A stretch of DNA of 64,000 bases from Telmatactis stephensoni (taxonomy: Eukaryota > Cnidaria > Anthozoa > Actiniaria > Isophelliidae): the NCBI GenBank assembly GCA_029948255.1, contig JALIZF010001589.1, forward strand, positions 248,001 to 312,000, given 5' to 3'. The number at the start of each line of letters is the position of its first letter. The first letter of the stretch is position 1. The notes under the pieces were generated by a model. That model saw nothing but the letters and a program-made list of their open reading frames with translations, did not search any database and was not told where the DNA came from. Positions 11,001-22,995 of this stretch are shown here, in pieces. The position numbers and the translations under genes are program-made.

Positions 11001-14000
11001 AGTTTGTGCCAACAGGACGTGACACAGCTTGTGTCAAAGTTTTGAGAGACCTTGAACCAGGAGAGGAAATTACTTGTTTCTATGGTGAAAACTTTTTTGG
11101 TGATAACAACTGTAAATGTGAATGTCTGACTTGTGAAAGGTGAGTGAAACATGATGTGATCGAAGAGCTGATATCACAGATTCTGAGCAAATTTTGATAA
11201 TTAGTGCAGCTTTTGAGCCAAAAGTACAGCGATATCTTGAAATCCCGGGGGGGGGGGGGGGGGACTCCGATCGTAAATGGACGGGGATGCTCGTCGTACC
11301 TTTTAGGGGTCAAAATCTGCAATCTGGTACCTTTTAGGGTGTCTCAGACTTAAGTGGACTTCATTTTAGGGACTGTTTTGGGGTAAATAAACTACCTAAA
11401 ATAAGCATGAAAGGGACGATTTCGATGATCTGAATTGAATCTTCAAAGCACATCGATAACAAAGTGTTTCATTACTTTAATTCTATATTTAGTTATTGTT
11501 TTGAATTGGTACCTTTTAGGGGTAGAAATCAATTGTTGCCACTCCCACTCAGGTACCTTTTAGGGGTCATTTTCAAAATTTCCGACGAGCATCCTCGTCC
11601 TCTTATATATAGGAGTCCCCCCCCCCCCCCCCCCCGGGCTTGAAATATGGAAATTCATGTACAGAAATTACACCTGAAAGCCATGACATCAAACTTTAGT
11701 TCAAAGTCATTGGAGTGATTATGGATGGGTGTTCAAACACTCCTGACCAATAACTAATAATGAGGGGATTCAATGAAGGTGGCCTAAGTGACATTTTCTG
11801 GTGAAGTTTACTCAAATGGTCCAAATTATAAGCCCTTTCCAAACCAAATATCAAGGTCTGGTTGTTTGAAAACACCACGATGGTCATTTTAGAATGGCAC
11901 CCCTTCAGTTTTCCATAATTAATCAACCAGTCTGATACAGCTGTACAGTACCATAACCATTGAAAAGTGGTTCCAGTGCTGTAGCTGTTTAGAAACTGAT
12001 GTACTTTTTTGCTTGATATACATGTATATTTTTACAGGAGAGGTCAAGGGGCTTTCAAGTCATCACAGTCAGATGTCACATCTAAACAGAAATACTCATT
12101 CCGTGAGACAGACAAGCGCCTCAAACGTCTGAACACTGTCAAAGGTACCATGTTTTTGTGTTGTTATTCAATATATTATTTAATTTAGATCACATGGAAG
12201 TTTATTTGATTTGAGTTACTAGCTTTATATTTGTAGTTTTACATCTGCAGTCTGCCCTCATTATAGATGAGCTACAATAATTAATTAATGTAATTATTAC
12301 ATTGTGTTGATGCACAATTTAATTAGTTTGATACCCTAATTTGGGACAAAAATGGCTGTTATAAATTCTCCCTTCTCCCCCTATCAGTGTTGTTTCATGG
12401 TCGTTTGACTGTCAAAGTATCCTTGCACAAGAACATTAGACTGCTTTAGCAAACATGATGTGACACGAAAGAGGATGCTGCGCATGCTGACAAATTTTAT
12501 TCAAAATGACCATTGAGTTTGCTGACATCAAGAAGAGGACACAAAAACAAGTGAACTGTAGTCCTAAATGCTGTCATCGCCCAAAAAAATAAAGAGATAT
12601 GTTCATCATCATATGTTCATCATCATCATCATCATCATCTTGGCACTGTTGTCACATCTTGTTGCATTTGCTAAATCAGTCAACTGAATATGGGAGGGAG
12701 AAGAAGGGAAATCACAGAAATAAAGTTATACAGCTGTTATCAATATTGTGCTGGTTCAATAAAAATCTCTGTCTTGACTTTTGAATTTGCCAGACATCAA
12801 TCATCTGTATATCTATGGCAACCACGTTCTAGCTCCTCCCACTTGTTTATTTTCACACTCAGCTCTAGAGTCTCTAGAATTGAAAACTTTCAAGTTGATA
12901 AAGGCCGTAAATTTTTCTTTTTTCAAAACAAAGAAGTCTGCATTTTCAAAGTCCTTAAGGAGAGGATTGAAATAGCTCAAACTCTCTGTCTAAGTGTCTG
13001 AGCAATTTTTAATACAGTAAAAGGGGAACTGGAAATTTTAAATTTAAAAATATATCTTTGAAGGAAGTTAGAAAGGATTGAAAATCTAATGAATCAAATA
13101 AATTCTTCTTTCATTCAACTGCATGCAGAAATGCAGTTGCAAATTATCTTGTTTCTAAGTACCACGATGAAATTCATATAGATTTTAAAAGTCGAGAACA
13201 AATAATGTTTTCCATCATAGCAATAAATAGATGATTGGACAGAATGGTTCTCACAGTGATTTAATTAGCCATTTCTTAAAAGAAAAAGAGAAAAGAAAAG
13301 AAAAATATGCAATCCTTAACTTCAAAAGATGCACGTGAAGACCAACTTAGGAAGAGGGTGGAGCTAGAACTTAGTTGCCATAAATATATTATTTTCCTTG
13401 CCAGTTTGCCTGACCAGGTTATCACTGCTCTCACTTTTAGATGACATGAGCACAAATTCTTCTTCAAAACCAGAAGACAACTTGTTGACAACACAGATGC
13501 GTGTAAAGAATTCTCTTCTTGGACAAGACAACCTGTTTGTTTTAGAGACAACTGTTGAGAATAAACAAAAACCACTTCATAAAGTAGTGAAGCGAAGGTA
13601 TCGCTCAAGTGCAGGAAATGAAAACATTTCAGAGACATCTTGTGTGCCAGACAGACAAACAAAACGTAAAAAGAGAAGAATTCGCTTGTCGATGCAAAAA
13701 CGACGGCGCAGGTCTTCTCCTGCTGCTACATGTATGGACCCAAATCAAAAGGAAGAGACTTTACAAAACATGATGTCAGTAGTGATACCATGTAAGGACA
13801 ATTCTGTGACTTCGGTCTCTAATGAACTGTCATTTAAGGACATTTCTCCTGATGTTACAACCCTCTCATCATCTTATAATGCTGTGAGGACAAGCACGTT
13901 TCATCTTCCCCTTACAGACATTTTGAAGACCACAAGTTCTTCAGTGAATGGCAGTGGATGTCAGGAGAGGATAGCTGGTCACATCCAAACTTATACTGTG

Positions 14001-14003
14001 TAA
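8057..14003 (+). CDS. KMT5B: Histone-lysine N-methyltransferase KMT5B/C (SUV420H) type
   Basis: Seven coding exons: 8057-8362, 9386-9495, 9686-9852, 10632-10651, 11003-11139, 12038-12144, 13441-14003. The total of 1410 bases gives 469 residues and all phases fit. The family adds second and third methyl groups to histone H4 lysine 20 in the nucleus, giving compact chromatin. Exon 1 carries the family's N-terminal helical region ([14 protein letters not shown], then FLNKSRAQ). The SET domain runs from about residue 105 to 240, with [29 protein letters not shown] (about 188-201) and a GEEITCFYG stretch. A cysteine-rich post-SET segment follows ([12 protein letters not shown]). The C-terminal tail is Ser/Lys-rich and low in conserved blocks. 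At 469 residues it is near vertebrate KMT5C and much shorter than KMT5B, so it is probably the single invertebrate ortholog of both. Identification is very strong; the B/C symbol is a choice. Confidence 0.95.
10632..10651 (+). other. 20-nt microexon of the KMT5 gene
   Basis: Flanked by a TTTTTTTTGATAG acceptor and a GTTAGT donor. It encodes the CRPNCK part of the NHDCRPNCK motif, at the core of the SET-domain cofactor and product site. Its length is not a multiple of three, so skipping it would both remove the motif and shift the frame. Confidence 0.9.
11236..11646. mobile_element. C/G-homopolymer-ended element, copy 1, with 8-base target duplication
   Basis: The element runs 11244-11638, from CCC plus 17 G to a long C run plus GGG. 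The direct repeat CTTGAAAT flanks it on both sides (11236-11243, 11639-11646). Imperfect inverted ends of about 40 bases include ACTCC, GGACG.GGATGCTCGTCG and TACCTTTTAGGGGTC. GTACCTTTTAGGG recurs inside on both strands. There is no open frame. It lies in KMT5 intron 5. An 8-base duplication is typical of hAT-like transposons, so a non-autonomous hAT-like element is likely. Confidence 0.8.
12145..13440 (+). other. KMT5 intron 6
   Basis: A 1.3 kb AT-rich intron with a CAT trinucleotide run at 12608-12640. Apparent frames in it, including the extension of the last exon up to 13398, are not supported because a CTCTCACTTTTAG acceptor ends at 13440. Confidence 0.6.
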
Positions 14004-14048
14004 AAAGTGGAATTTATTGTGGGTTAAAACACATTTTGCATGTGCACT

Positions 14049-14054
14049 AATAAA
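14049..14054 (+). promoter_or_regulatory. Poly(A) signal of the KMT5 gene
   Basis: AATAAA, 46 bases after the stop codon. It is the first such signal downstream; use is inferred. Confidence 0.45.
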
Positions 14055-14907
14055 CTGTGTCAGACTTTAATCAAAGAAATTTAATCCACAGTTACACTAG
14101 TAAAAGCTCAAATATGAAAAAAGTATTCCTCTCTAAAATGATCTCTCTGTTGGTCCCTCTGCCAAAAACCTTTTCTTCTACTTACCTAAACCCTCTGCAA
14201 GACAGATATCTCTCTAAAATGAACATTAATTGCTGGCCCCTCCCTGACAAAAATCCTGTTATTAGAGAGATTAAGCATCATGTACAGGAATGGCCGATGG
14301 CAGAGAGGATCATGACTGCAGTGACTAACATTAAGTTTTTTTATTGCACCTGGTGTTGAAATGCAATGCAGAAATGCCAGATGTGAATAAGGCAGGTCAT
14401 GTGATCTTGTCTCCTGTTTCTGGTACATAATTATGTGATGCTTAATCTCTCCTATTAACTGTAACTCTACTCTGACTGAACCAATGTCCATCTACTTTTG
14501 AGAGAGTTCACCATAACAGAGAAGTATCTGCATTCTAACTTGTCTATAATGTATAAACTAAGAGATCTCCAAGAAACATCAGAGCACCAGAGGGAACATG
14601 AAATTTACTGTCAGACACCATGGTGTGGAGCCTTAACAAAAGGATGAGCCTAGTTCATCAGATCATGCAATGACTATTTACATTATTGCTACATAGTAGA
14701 CTAATCCTCTCTGGGACTCAGATTTTCATAGTCGTTCCTGGCTGGGTATTGTGTTTGTATAGAGTTGGATACACTGTACTTTGTTCCTATCAGTTCTAAA
14801 ATACTATTTTGCAATTCCAATTTAATACATAATCATCAATGAAATATCTAAGGAGACTAGTGAGTGAACTAGTTTGGGCTGCATCAGTGTATAAAATACA
14901 ACAAGGG

Positions 14908-15100
14908 ATGAATTGAAACTTGTGACACTGTAAAATGGAGGTACTGTAGCTTACTGACGTTTCAAGCCTTAGCCCTTTGTTAGAGTAGATTTTACTCCCA
15001 CAAAGGGCTAAGGCTCGAAAAGGTTTTACTCCAATGAAGGGCTAAGGCTAAACATCAGTAAGTTTTACAGTGTCACATGCATACAAGTTTCAATTCATCC
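14908..15100. mobile_element. Fold-back element
   Basis: GAATTGAAACTTGTGACACTGTAAAA on the left matches TTTTACAGTGTCACATGCATACAAGTTTCAATTC on the right in reverse complement. The interior has copies of AAGGGCTAAGGCT/AGCCTTAGCCCTTTG. Broken relatives are near 19655-19800 and 20030-20060 (TTTCAAGCCTTAGC, GGGCTGCATC). Confidence 0.6.
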
Positions 15101-15391
15101 AATCAAATATCAATTTTTTTTCATTGATTTTCAAGGCCCTGACACTCAGTGCAACTTCCATTCCTGCAATGTTGCACGCAATGTTGAAAAACTTGATCCT
15201 AAACATGCAACCTGTTGGACACAATATTTGCAGGGGTTGGCACATGGTACAACACTGTTACATGCAATGTTTCAGGAGATGTTGCATCATGTATTTAGGC
15301 CTTTATGTATTAAACATTATAATCAGCCAGTGATTTTCATCTTGGCACAACCATGTAATGTTTTATCACAATTAGTTAACAAAAATGTCAA

Positions 15392-15480
15392 TAATAATAA
15401 TAATGATAATCTTTATTGAGGATACCAACATCATATACATGGTTTAATTTTCTCTAAAATTTCAAGATTATTTTATTCCT
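15392..15480 (-). mobile_element. 3' tail of a LINE (minus strand)
   Basis: On the minus strand it reads CCTCAATAAAGATTATCATTATTATTATTATTG: an AATAAA signal followed by a short simple-repeat tail, as CR1/L2 elements end. No coding part is left. Confidence 0.45.
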
Positions 15481-17131
15481 CCTGATCTTAATTATAGTAC
15501 CTCTTGTTACAGTGAAAATTGTTGTGACCCATATTTTTTCAGCTGTGGTAAGGTTTTTGTCTGATCCATCCATCATCCTCATCAGGTTGGAGCTTATGTG
15601 AATAAATTCAATCATTGGTTAATTTGAAATTTCCACCCCAAGGATGAATGACAGATCAGAAATGACAAAATTCTGATCAAAGTCTGAAAAAATACAGTAG
15701 CCATGCAACAATTTTTGCTATTAATGATAGTTTCTAATTTGACAGCTGTATGCAGACATTCCTCTTATTTCTTCAATTAACTTAGAAGGGAATTCTGGTT
15801 TATCTGCCCCATAGGGGGAGGGGTAGTAGACCTTGCACTTTAACTAGTATAAGGGTGCCTGTTAATTTTGAATTTTATAGAGTACAGACACCTACTGGTA
15901 AGCATGGAATACTTTTTAGTAATACATAGTGCTAGTTTAGATTAAAGTTTCACTATTAGTGCTATTTATGTTGCATGCTTTCAGTGTTTGTACTCTATAT
16001 GTACTGTAACTAGAGCAGGGATGGATTCAGGATTATCCTTCAGGCCCCAGTTGTACAAAAGGTGGGTAGTGCATCAATAAAATGATGGCATTTTCCAATC
16101 AATTTATCCACTGAATACCAGTAAGGATTTACCAACAGATAGCACTATCCACTGTTCATGCATCCAGGGCCGGGAGGGATTGCAGCATTATAGAAATCAG
16201 AAACTATCCAAGGGATCCAAAGAATTTTATTTTGGAAAAGTATCAAGAAAATTGGGTGAGGTGGGCATGTTCCCCTAAATCTACCCCTGCTAGATCAAAT
16301 AGTGAATTTTTAATCAAATATAATAATTGTAACCTAGAAATGGCATTTTTCTTTCAATTTTTTTTTCTAATTTATTAATTTGCAATTGAATACAAGATTG
16401 TACCTAGTACAGAATGGATAACTTTATCCTCTGATTATTTATTTGACAGCATCTGTTGTTTTAGTTCGGATGAGAAACTGAATAAATATGTACCTGTTGA
16501 TATCTGGGATTTATGTACTGAACTGAATTTATTGTCCTTGGGCTTAGCCTACTGTAGGCGCACGTGCACCACTTGTGTAGAGGCCAAAAGTTTGCATATC
16601 TATAATCACTCTAGCTCTCACTGAGCTAAGAAAAATCTCAGGGAACCAATTCTCAAGAAAAATGCCTCAAATTTGCAAGGAAAGTTTAGATAAAATATAA
16701 ACTTTAAAAATTAATGTTTAATTAACTTTTATCATAAATTCAAGGCATTTTTTCTTGGAAATCACAATTTGTATCGGTCGAGTGATTTGATTGAAAGCAA
16801 GTCGAGTGATTTGATTGAAAGCTGTCTGAAAGCAAATTTCCAAACAATAAGACTGAGCTTCACAGGTTGTACTTCAATGATAATGGTAGTAAAAACCTTT
16901 CAAATGATGTGATAGCCCAACCTCTATAGTAAGGTCACATATATAATACAGACACTTTTTCCAGCCCTTTGATGTCCATATAGAGTGATGGCACTTAATC
17001 CATGAAACAAAATCTAATAGTCAGTGTCTACGTCAGTGTCTAATAAATAGTGTCTACTAATTTCTGTTAGACTAATAGCTATTTCACAGCTAAGAGAGTT
17101 TCCACTCTTAATAGTACTATTATCTGCACGT

Positions 17132-20100
17132 TCAGTAATTCATCACTCGTTTAAAAAAACTATCAACCATACTGGTATACTCTTTACCATGTGCATAAAA
17201 ATGTGAGACATGCGGAGAAGTGTCCCAACATTTAGCTGTGACATCTATCTTTAGATTTCTCTTCCAGTGGTCTGCAACTACTTCAATCCTGTTACAATCA
17301 CTCACTTTGTCACTCTTAGAGAACAAAAACATTGAAGGGCATTGCACAGGCATATTATAGAATAGTTCTGATCTCTGCACATAGATTTTTGATGTATACT
17401 TTGATGTCAAACTTAAATAGGATTCAATACTATTTTTCATGAGCATACGAAGAACAGGGTTCTCAGTAGCTGCATTTGAGATGCCATGGGGGATACCCTG
17501 AAAGTCAACAGGACTGTCAAAAATTTGTCCAAGAATTCGTTGCTTCACAGGGTTATATTGTTCTGCCGTAACCACTTGGTTGAGGACTTGGCTGTATAAA
17601 TACCCACCAACAGAGAAACCATGAACAACAATTGGCTGTTGGTTTACATCACAAGAAGTGAGTTTCTCAAGGACTTTCAGGGCTGTTTGTTCTGCCTTCT
17701 TGGGCCTGAGTACCTAAAAAATATACACAATTTTCAATTCAATTGTTATATGTTTCCAATGATTTAGCAGCCTCAGGTTAGTGCATATATGTACACAGGC
17801 ATGAAAGTCATAGGAAGTGCAAATTAAGATGATTAAAATAATCCAAAAAGGCCAAAGCAACTCCATGACTGAAAAAAAGATGACATTCAGATAACTCTTT
17901 GAATCATTAAAGTAAATGTAAAAGCCCTAGATCAATCAGTATCTACAAAACTACACTGTGATAATGCATCTGAAAAGGTCTATTACATCAAAAATAACTA
18001 CATTGTGTTGACCAAACTTTTCCAAATTGATTACAGATTTTTTTCCCCTGATTCATCAATCATTGTTGAAGGCAGAGCTTATGAGTGAATTAGAGATGCA
18101 AATCATTTGATAAATAAAATTTGAATAGGCTCCATCATATCCACAAAGATGACAAATCAGAAAAATTATCTCATGTATTAAAGTTCAGGGTAGTAATGGG
18201 TAGTAACATGGGTAGTAATGATGCAATGATATCTGCTGTAAGTGACCAATTTCCTATAAATCCCAAAGAATAACTAGATAGTGAGCATTGTTTTATACCC
18301 CCTAAAATAATAGCCTGAACCTCTATTGAGCAACTGTTGCTTAATTTCCAAACGGTGGCAGTTATAGAGGTTTAGGCTGTGATTCCATAAGGTAGTATGT
18401 TTGGTCCTGAATTGGGCTTCCTGTGGTGGTGATGGAGTGACCTAACCAATCAAAAGAGGGTAAATTTCTACCTATGGAACCAGTATTAAGGATTATTTTT
18501 ACATAGCAAATTTTGTTGCACAACAAGGGTGGCGATTTGAACAGCAATTTTTGCAGCTGCAAAAGAATTGTGCATGTGAACACCCATTGCAAATTTTATG
18601 GAGATTTTAGCACAACAACATCCGTGATTTTACAAAAAGAGGCATTTCCAAAATATCTGTGTATGGCCAAGGTTTTGGTAAAAAATCACTGCAAAATTGC
18701 ACTAAATTTCAAGCATCCTCAAATTTGCTGTGACTTGGCTGTGATTTATCTGTTCACATGTGTGATTTATGGCTGCAATAAAATTGCCCGGCCTCTTGTC
18801 ATACTACAAAATCACCAGTGTATAAACAGCCCTTTATAGAGGTTGAACTCCTGTACTACTGATCAAAAGCAATGCAATTAAGAAGGTTACTAAATTTTGG
18901 TGAAAAAGGTGAATTTTTGCTTGAAACAAGTTTTTGCTGGTTTTTCAGTGAAATTTATTTTCACAGAATAACAGAGTGCTAAATGAAAATAATTGGTAAC
19001 AAAAGTTCATTATCTTTGTAGTTAATATTGGTGAGAATAACAAAATAATATTCATAATTTTGAATTTCACAGAAATGCCTGAAAAAAATGAACTTTCATT
19101 ATTTTGTTGTTCTACAATGTGTAGTTCCAGAAAATATCCATACCCCACCGTGGAGGGAATTGGAAATTCTGGAGGGGAGGGAGGGGTCAGAAAAACAAAA
19201 TTACAGAGTTTGTATGGAAGAAAAATGGAGGTTCCGGAGGGTAGGGGGGTCCATTTACAAAATTATTCCCTCCTTGGTGGGGTATGGATATTTTTTGGAA
19301 CTACACAATTGTAAAATAATGGAATTATACACTGGTCACTAACCTCTGATACTTCCAGCTGCACTGTCAATATATCTGCACCATGTTTCTGGTACATTTC
19401 TGCATACTTTTCTAAATGTTTACTCTTGGCCAACAACCAACCAAACAATACAACCACTGCCTTGTCTCTATTGGATTCTGTTTGGCAGGGGTGAAATTGA
19501 AGGGCCTGGGACTGAGGACTGGAATGAATGCATTTGGTAACCATGGCAACCTTGAAGCCATGCTGGGAAAACTGTGGAGTATTAAAGTATGTACATTAAT
19601 ATTGTAGCTACAGCCTGGGGATAGCTTTATTAATATTATGCAAATGGCAAGGGGGTAAACTAGTTTAGGGCTGCATCCAAATTAACTCTAAGGGATGTTC
19701 AATTGATTAAGGAGATCACGAACAGTAACACTATGATAATACAAAGAGAGTACTTGTGTATAATTTTTGGAGTTTCAAGCCTTAGCTCTCTGTTGGAATA
19801 GGGCCGTAGCAAGACTTGAAACAGGGCCCCCTATGGCCCTTTGCAAAATAATATCACACAAAAATATTTGTTTCTTCATGCATCATGGATAATTAACATT
19901 TATTTTTTTGTTCATTTAACACTTTTTTACTTGCTATGTTTATTTTTTCAATATTCTCAGAAAAACTGGGGGGACATGCCCCCCACTCCCCCCAGCCCCT
20001 ATGGGCACTACGGCCCTGTGGAGTAAAAGAGACAAAAGGCCATTAGGCTCAAAACATTAGTAAAGTGCAGGGGTTTCATTAATTATAGGCAGTTACCGGT

Positions 20101-22077
20101 GGTTTATTGCCACCTGTCTTGCCATTCACCACCTGCTATTTTTTTCTAGTACAATATTATAATGGTAGGACATCTGTATTTCAGATGCCTATCTTTAGTA
20201 TTGGAACCTGCTATTGCTAATGTTAATGAAACCCCTGAAAGTGGGGCTTTCTTGGTGTTGCAAGATGTGTTGTTTTCTGAGTTCCAGTTCTTTGTACTGC
20301 AGGGTATTGTTTTGTTCAATGTTCTTTGTTTAGTTTGATCCATTCTCTTCATTTATCTATATGTATGAAACCATTTGCAATTTTCTCTTTGTATATTTGT
20401 ATTGCCTTTCTTTTCTTGTTTTTGTCTTTGTTAAAATATCTAATTATTTACAGTGTGTTATTGACCATAAAGCTTCAACGCAAATAAAAAATGCAAGCCA
20501 GTACCTATCTTGGTTAGCCTTACATGGTTATTATAGGTGGCCTGTACCCAAAAATCCTGTTTTAATCTAATATTTCTTTTAAACGTATAAAATGTAAATA
20601 TGTGGTACTAAATAAAGACATTGTATTGTATTGTATTGTATTGTATTGTATTGTATTGTATTGTATTGTATTGTATTGTATTGTATTGTATTGTATTGTA
20701 TTGTATTGTATTGTATTGTATTGTATTGTATTGTATTGTATTGTATTGTATTGTATTGTATTGTATTGTATTGTATTGTATTGTATTGTATTGTATTGTA
20801 TTGTATTGTATTGTATTGTATTGTATTGTATTGTATTGTATTGTATTGTATTGTATTGTATTGTATTGTATTGTATTGTATTGTATTGTATTGTATTGTA
20901 TTGTATTGTATTGTATTGTATTGTATTGTATTGTATTGTATTCTCAGCTATTGTTTTATTGTCTTCATGCCTCAGGTGCCTTGCAACACCAAGAAAGAAC
21001 CAGTAAAGTACTCTAGATACCATAGCTCCTGAAACTTCAAATTTTCTTCCTGTTATAAACTCTATAATTTTGTTCTTTCTTTGACCACCTCTTCCCTAAC
21101 TAGAGCAATCAAATTTAATCCGTGAAACAAAAACTAGCAGTTATAGCAGGGCTGTCAACCCCCAAGGCTTTCGTATCTGGAGATCAAGACTCCCAGCATA
21201 GCCAGGAGAGTTGACAGCCCTGTTAATAGTTTCCACATGAACTCTACAAATTATCACAGAAAAATGTACATTCAGCTTCATCACTATTACACATGACTGA
21301 TCCCTGTTATGCATTATATTTGTGAAATAATTACAATTGTAACTGTTTAGGGCGTAATTGTATTTCTTTATGAACTACATGTATATATATTGCACATATA
21401 CTGCTGTTCGAAAAATCACGAACACGTGGCCATCCCATGGTTGGACTTTGTACCATATCGTTTTTAGTAATCAATCTTTTTGCTGCCTTTTGCTTTTATT
21501 TTGCATACATAAAATCAATTAAGTTAAGTATTTTTGGATTTAAGCTTTAAGTTTAATGGCAGAATTCCTTGCTAGATCCAACTGCTGAAGCAGTATAATT
21601 TTAATTTGCATCTGCAAGGCTTTGATTATAAGCTTAAGCTTGAAAGTTGTGTCTTTGTGACAACCTGTAAAGTTAAGTTCAATATTTTGTTCAACACAGC
21701 ATGCCAGCTGTTTTTACATTAAATGCACATATTGAGCAGCTTTCATTTCTACATAAGTCACTTAAATGTCTTACATTTATTCGCTAGAAAGATCGCTTCC
21801 ACATTGCCACACAAACATGAATATTCAAGATCTTTCCGACACTCGAAGTTTATATTAACCCCCCAGAGAAATTAAAAGTGCGACATTCAACAGTTTGCCT
21901 TTTAAACTCCAAACCATCAATTCTCTAAATATGAACTGGAAGTGGCATTTGACCAAGAAACATTTGTTTATTTATTGGCTGACTAGACTACAAGCTGTTC
22001 TCTTAAAAAAACGCTCTTAAATCATGATTTCTAGTTAATAGTCTTACCTTTTTTAAAGCTATTCCACCGTTAGACAT
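17132..22077 (-). CDS. TMEM53: TMEM53-like DUF829 protein
   Basis: Three exons on the minus strand: 22077-22048 (MSNGGIALKK), 19571-19344 and 17713-17132. 840 bases give 279 residues, against 277 in human TMEM53, and every junction is phase 0. The DUF829 alpha/beta-hydrolase fold is visible: VVVLFGWLLAK near residue 50; a nucleophile-elbow sequence VVHGFSVGGYLY with Ser about 120; FLFSKSDKVSD with Asp about 221; and SPHVSHFYAHGKEY near the end with His about 254-257. Vertebrate TMEM53 is a nuclear-envelope protein that restrains BMP/SMAD signalling; whether the elbow is catalytic is not settled. The gene is transcribed away from SYCP3 next door. Intron 2 holds a MITE and intron 1 a long pentanucleotide array. 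Confidence 0.88.
19118..19307. mobile_element. MITE with GTAGTTCCA ends
   Basis: TGTGTAGTTCCAGAAAATATCCATACCCC on the left is the near-exact reverse complement of GGGGTATGGATATTTTTTGGAACTACACA on the right. The 190-base element, with a G-rich interior and no reading frame of its own, lies in intron 2 of the TMEM53-like gene. Confidence 0.75.
20440..20620 (+). mobile_element. Probable LINE 3' end seeding the TTGTA array
   Basis: The sequence ends ...GGTACTAAATAAAGACA and then runs straight into (TTGTA)n. AATAAA followed at once by a simple-repeat tail is how CR1/L2-like LINEs end. No reverse-transcriptase frame remains upstream, so this is inferred from the end alone. Confidence 0.4.
20621..20942. 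repeat. Pentanucleotide array (TTGTA)64
   Basis: Sixty-four uninterrupted, identical TTGTA units (320 bases) in intron 1 of the TMEM53-like gene. Because the unit is not a multiple of three it is open in several frames and gives spurious YCIVL-type repeats. Confidence 0.98.
21147..21222. repeat. Short hairpin element
   Basis: CAGGGCTGTCAAC and GTTGACAGCCCTG are perfect 13-base inverted ends of a 76-base element. It is in intron 1 of the TMEM53-like gene, about 850 bases from its first exon. Confidence 0.65.
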
Positions 22078-22226
22078 GCTTACTGCCTCTCGTTGCAAAG
22101 CTTTGCGACTCCTTCAAGACCTCCTTGATGCTGGCGGTCTTAGCTTCGTACTTTGTATCATGATCAAGACAGGGTGACCACCAGAGCTAACTGCTATATG
22201 CAAATTTTAAGTCACAAGTAGTTGAG

Positions 22227-22258
<32 letters not shown>

Positions 22259-22995
22259 GAAATAGAAAAACATTGATAAAAAAACATCAATCTGTTTCTC
22301 TTTTATTTTTCCTGCTAAAATCAATTTTCTTTTAATTGACATCCAAATATACTTTTGCCAAACTTTTGCCGTAATACGGCGGACAAACATGTAAAGTTTA
22401 CAAATTTTGGCGAACCGCGCGCTCTTTCATGTTTACAAAAGTTTTACAAATTTTTTCTTGGACGATTTCTGCCATAAACGCCTAGAACATCCCATACTTC
22501 GCGATATTTCTCATTCATTCGAAGAAAACAATCAACACACAAAATTGCTAACAAAATTTTGACGTATTATAATTTTGGCGGGAAAATAGAACCTGAGCGC
22601 GCGCGTTCACGCGGTTCTAGGGTTCTAGCCTCTGGATACGGGTTCTAGCTAGCTAGTTTACGCCGGAAATTTTGTGACCTCCCTGTTTTATTCTCAGTTT
22701 TCTTGTTAAAAACATCAAAGTTTTGCTTTTACGCCCGTCTTACAACAAGCAAAGGTTAGCTTATGATATCCTTAGTTAAAATAGTTCATTGCCAGTAAGT
22801 TAAGCTTAAATAGTTGTTTGCAAATTTTGCAGTCAAACATCATATTTTGATGCTCTGCTGTGCTCCAGTTGAGAAAGTTAGTCCACTTTCCCAGTAAAAC
22901 TTAACTCAATTAAATCACTACTGCCATTTTCAGCAGATAATACAGGAGATAATAACATGAAAATGATGAGATTACACTTTTCTTATGTTTAGAAG
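22078..22995. promoter_or_regulatory. Shared upstream region of the TMEM53-like and SYCP3 genes
   Basis: 918 bases separate the two divergent start codons. It contains a poly(T) run (about 22229-22258), GC-rich patches with GCGCGC (22410-22425, 22595-22615) and no TATA box close to either start. A CTTATGTTTAG acceptor sits three bases before the SYCP3 ATG, so SYCP3 probably has a 5' UTR intron inside this region. Sharing of one bidirectional promoter is inferred from arrangement only. Confidence 0.4.

Larger units (their letters stand above)
14055..17131. other. Intergenic DNA between convergent KMT5 and TMEM53-like genes
   Basis: No gene supported. It contains the fold-back at 14908-15100, a LINE 3' tail at 15392-15480, and otherwise unique AT-rich sequence. 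The two neighbouring genes are transcribed towards it, so it holds their 3' UTRs. Confidence 0.55.

Noticed and set aside
13398..13440. Upstream extension of the last KMT5 exon as an independent 201-residue protein
   Set aside because: A strong acceptor ends at 13440 and the phase joins the previous exon; the extension is intron sequence with a non-natural start.
20562..21032. Long frames of YCIVL/IQYNT repeats on both strands
   Set aside because: They arise only from the uninterrupted TTGTA array, which is open in several frames at once.
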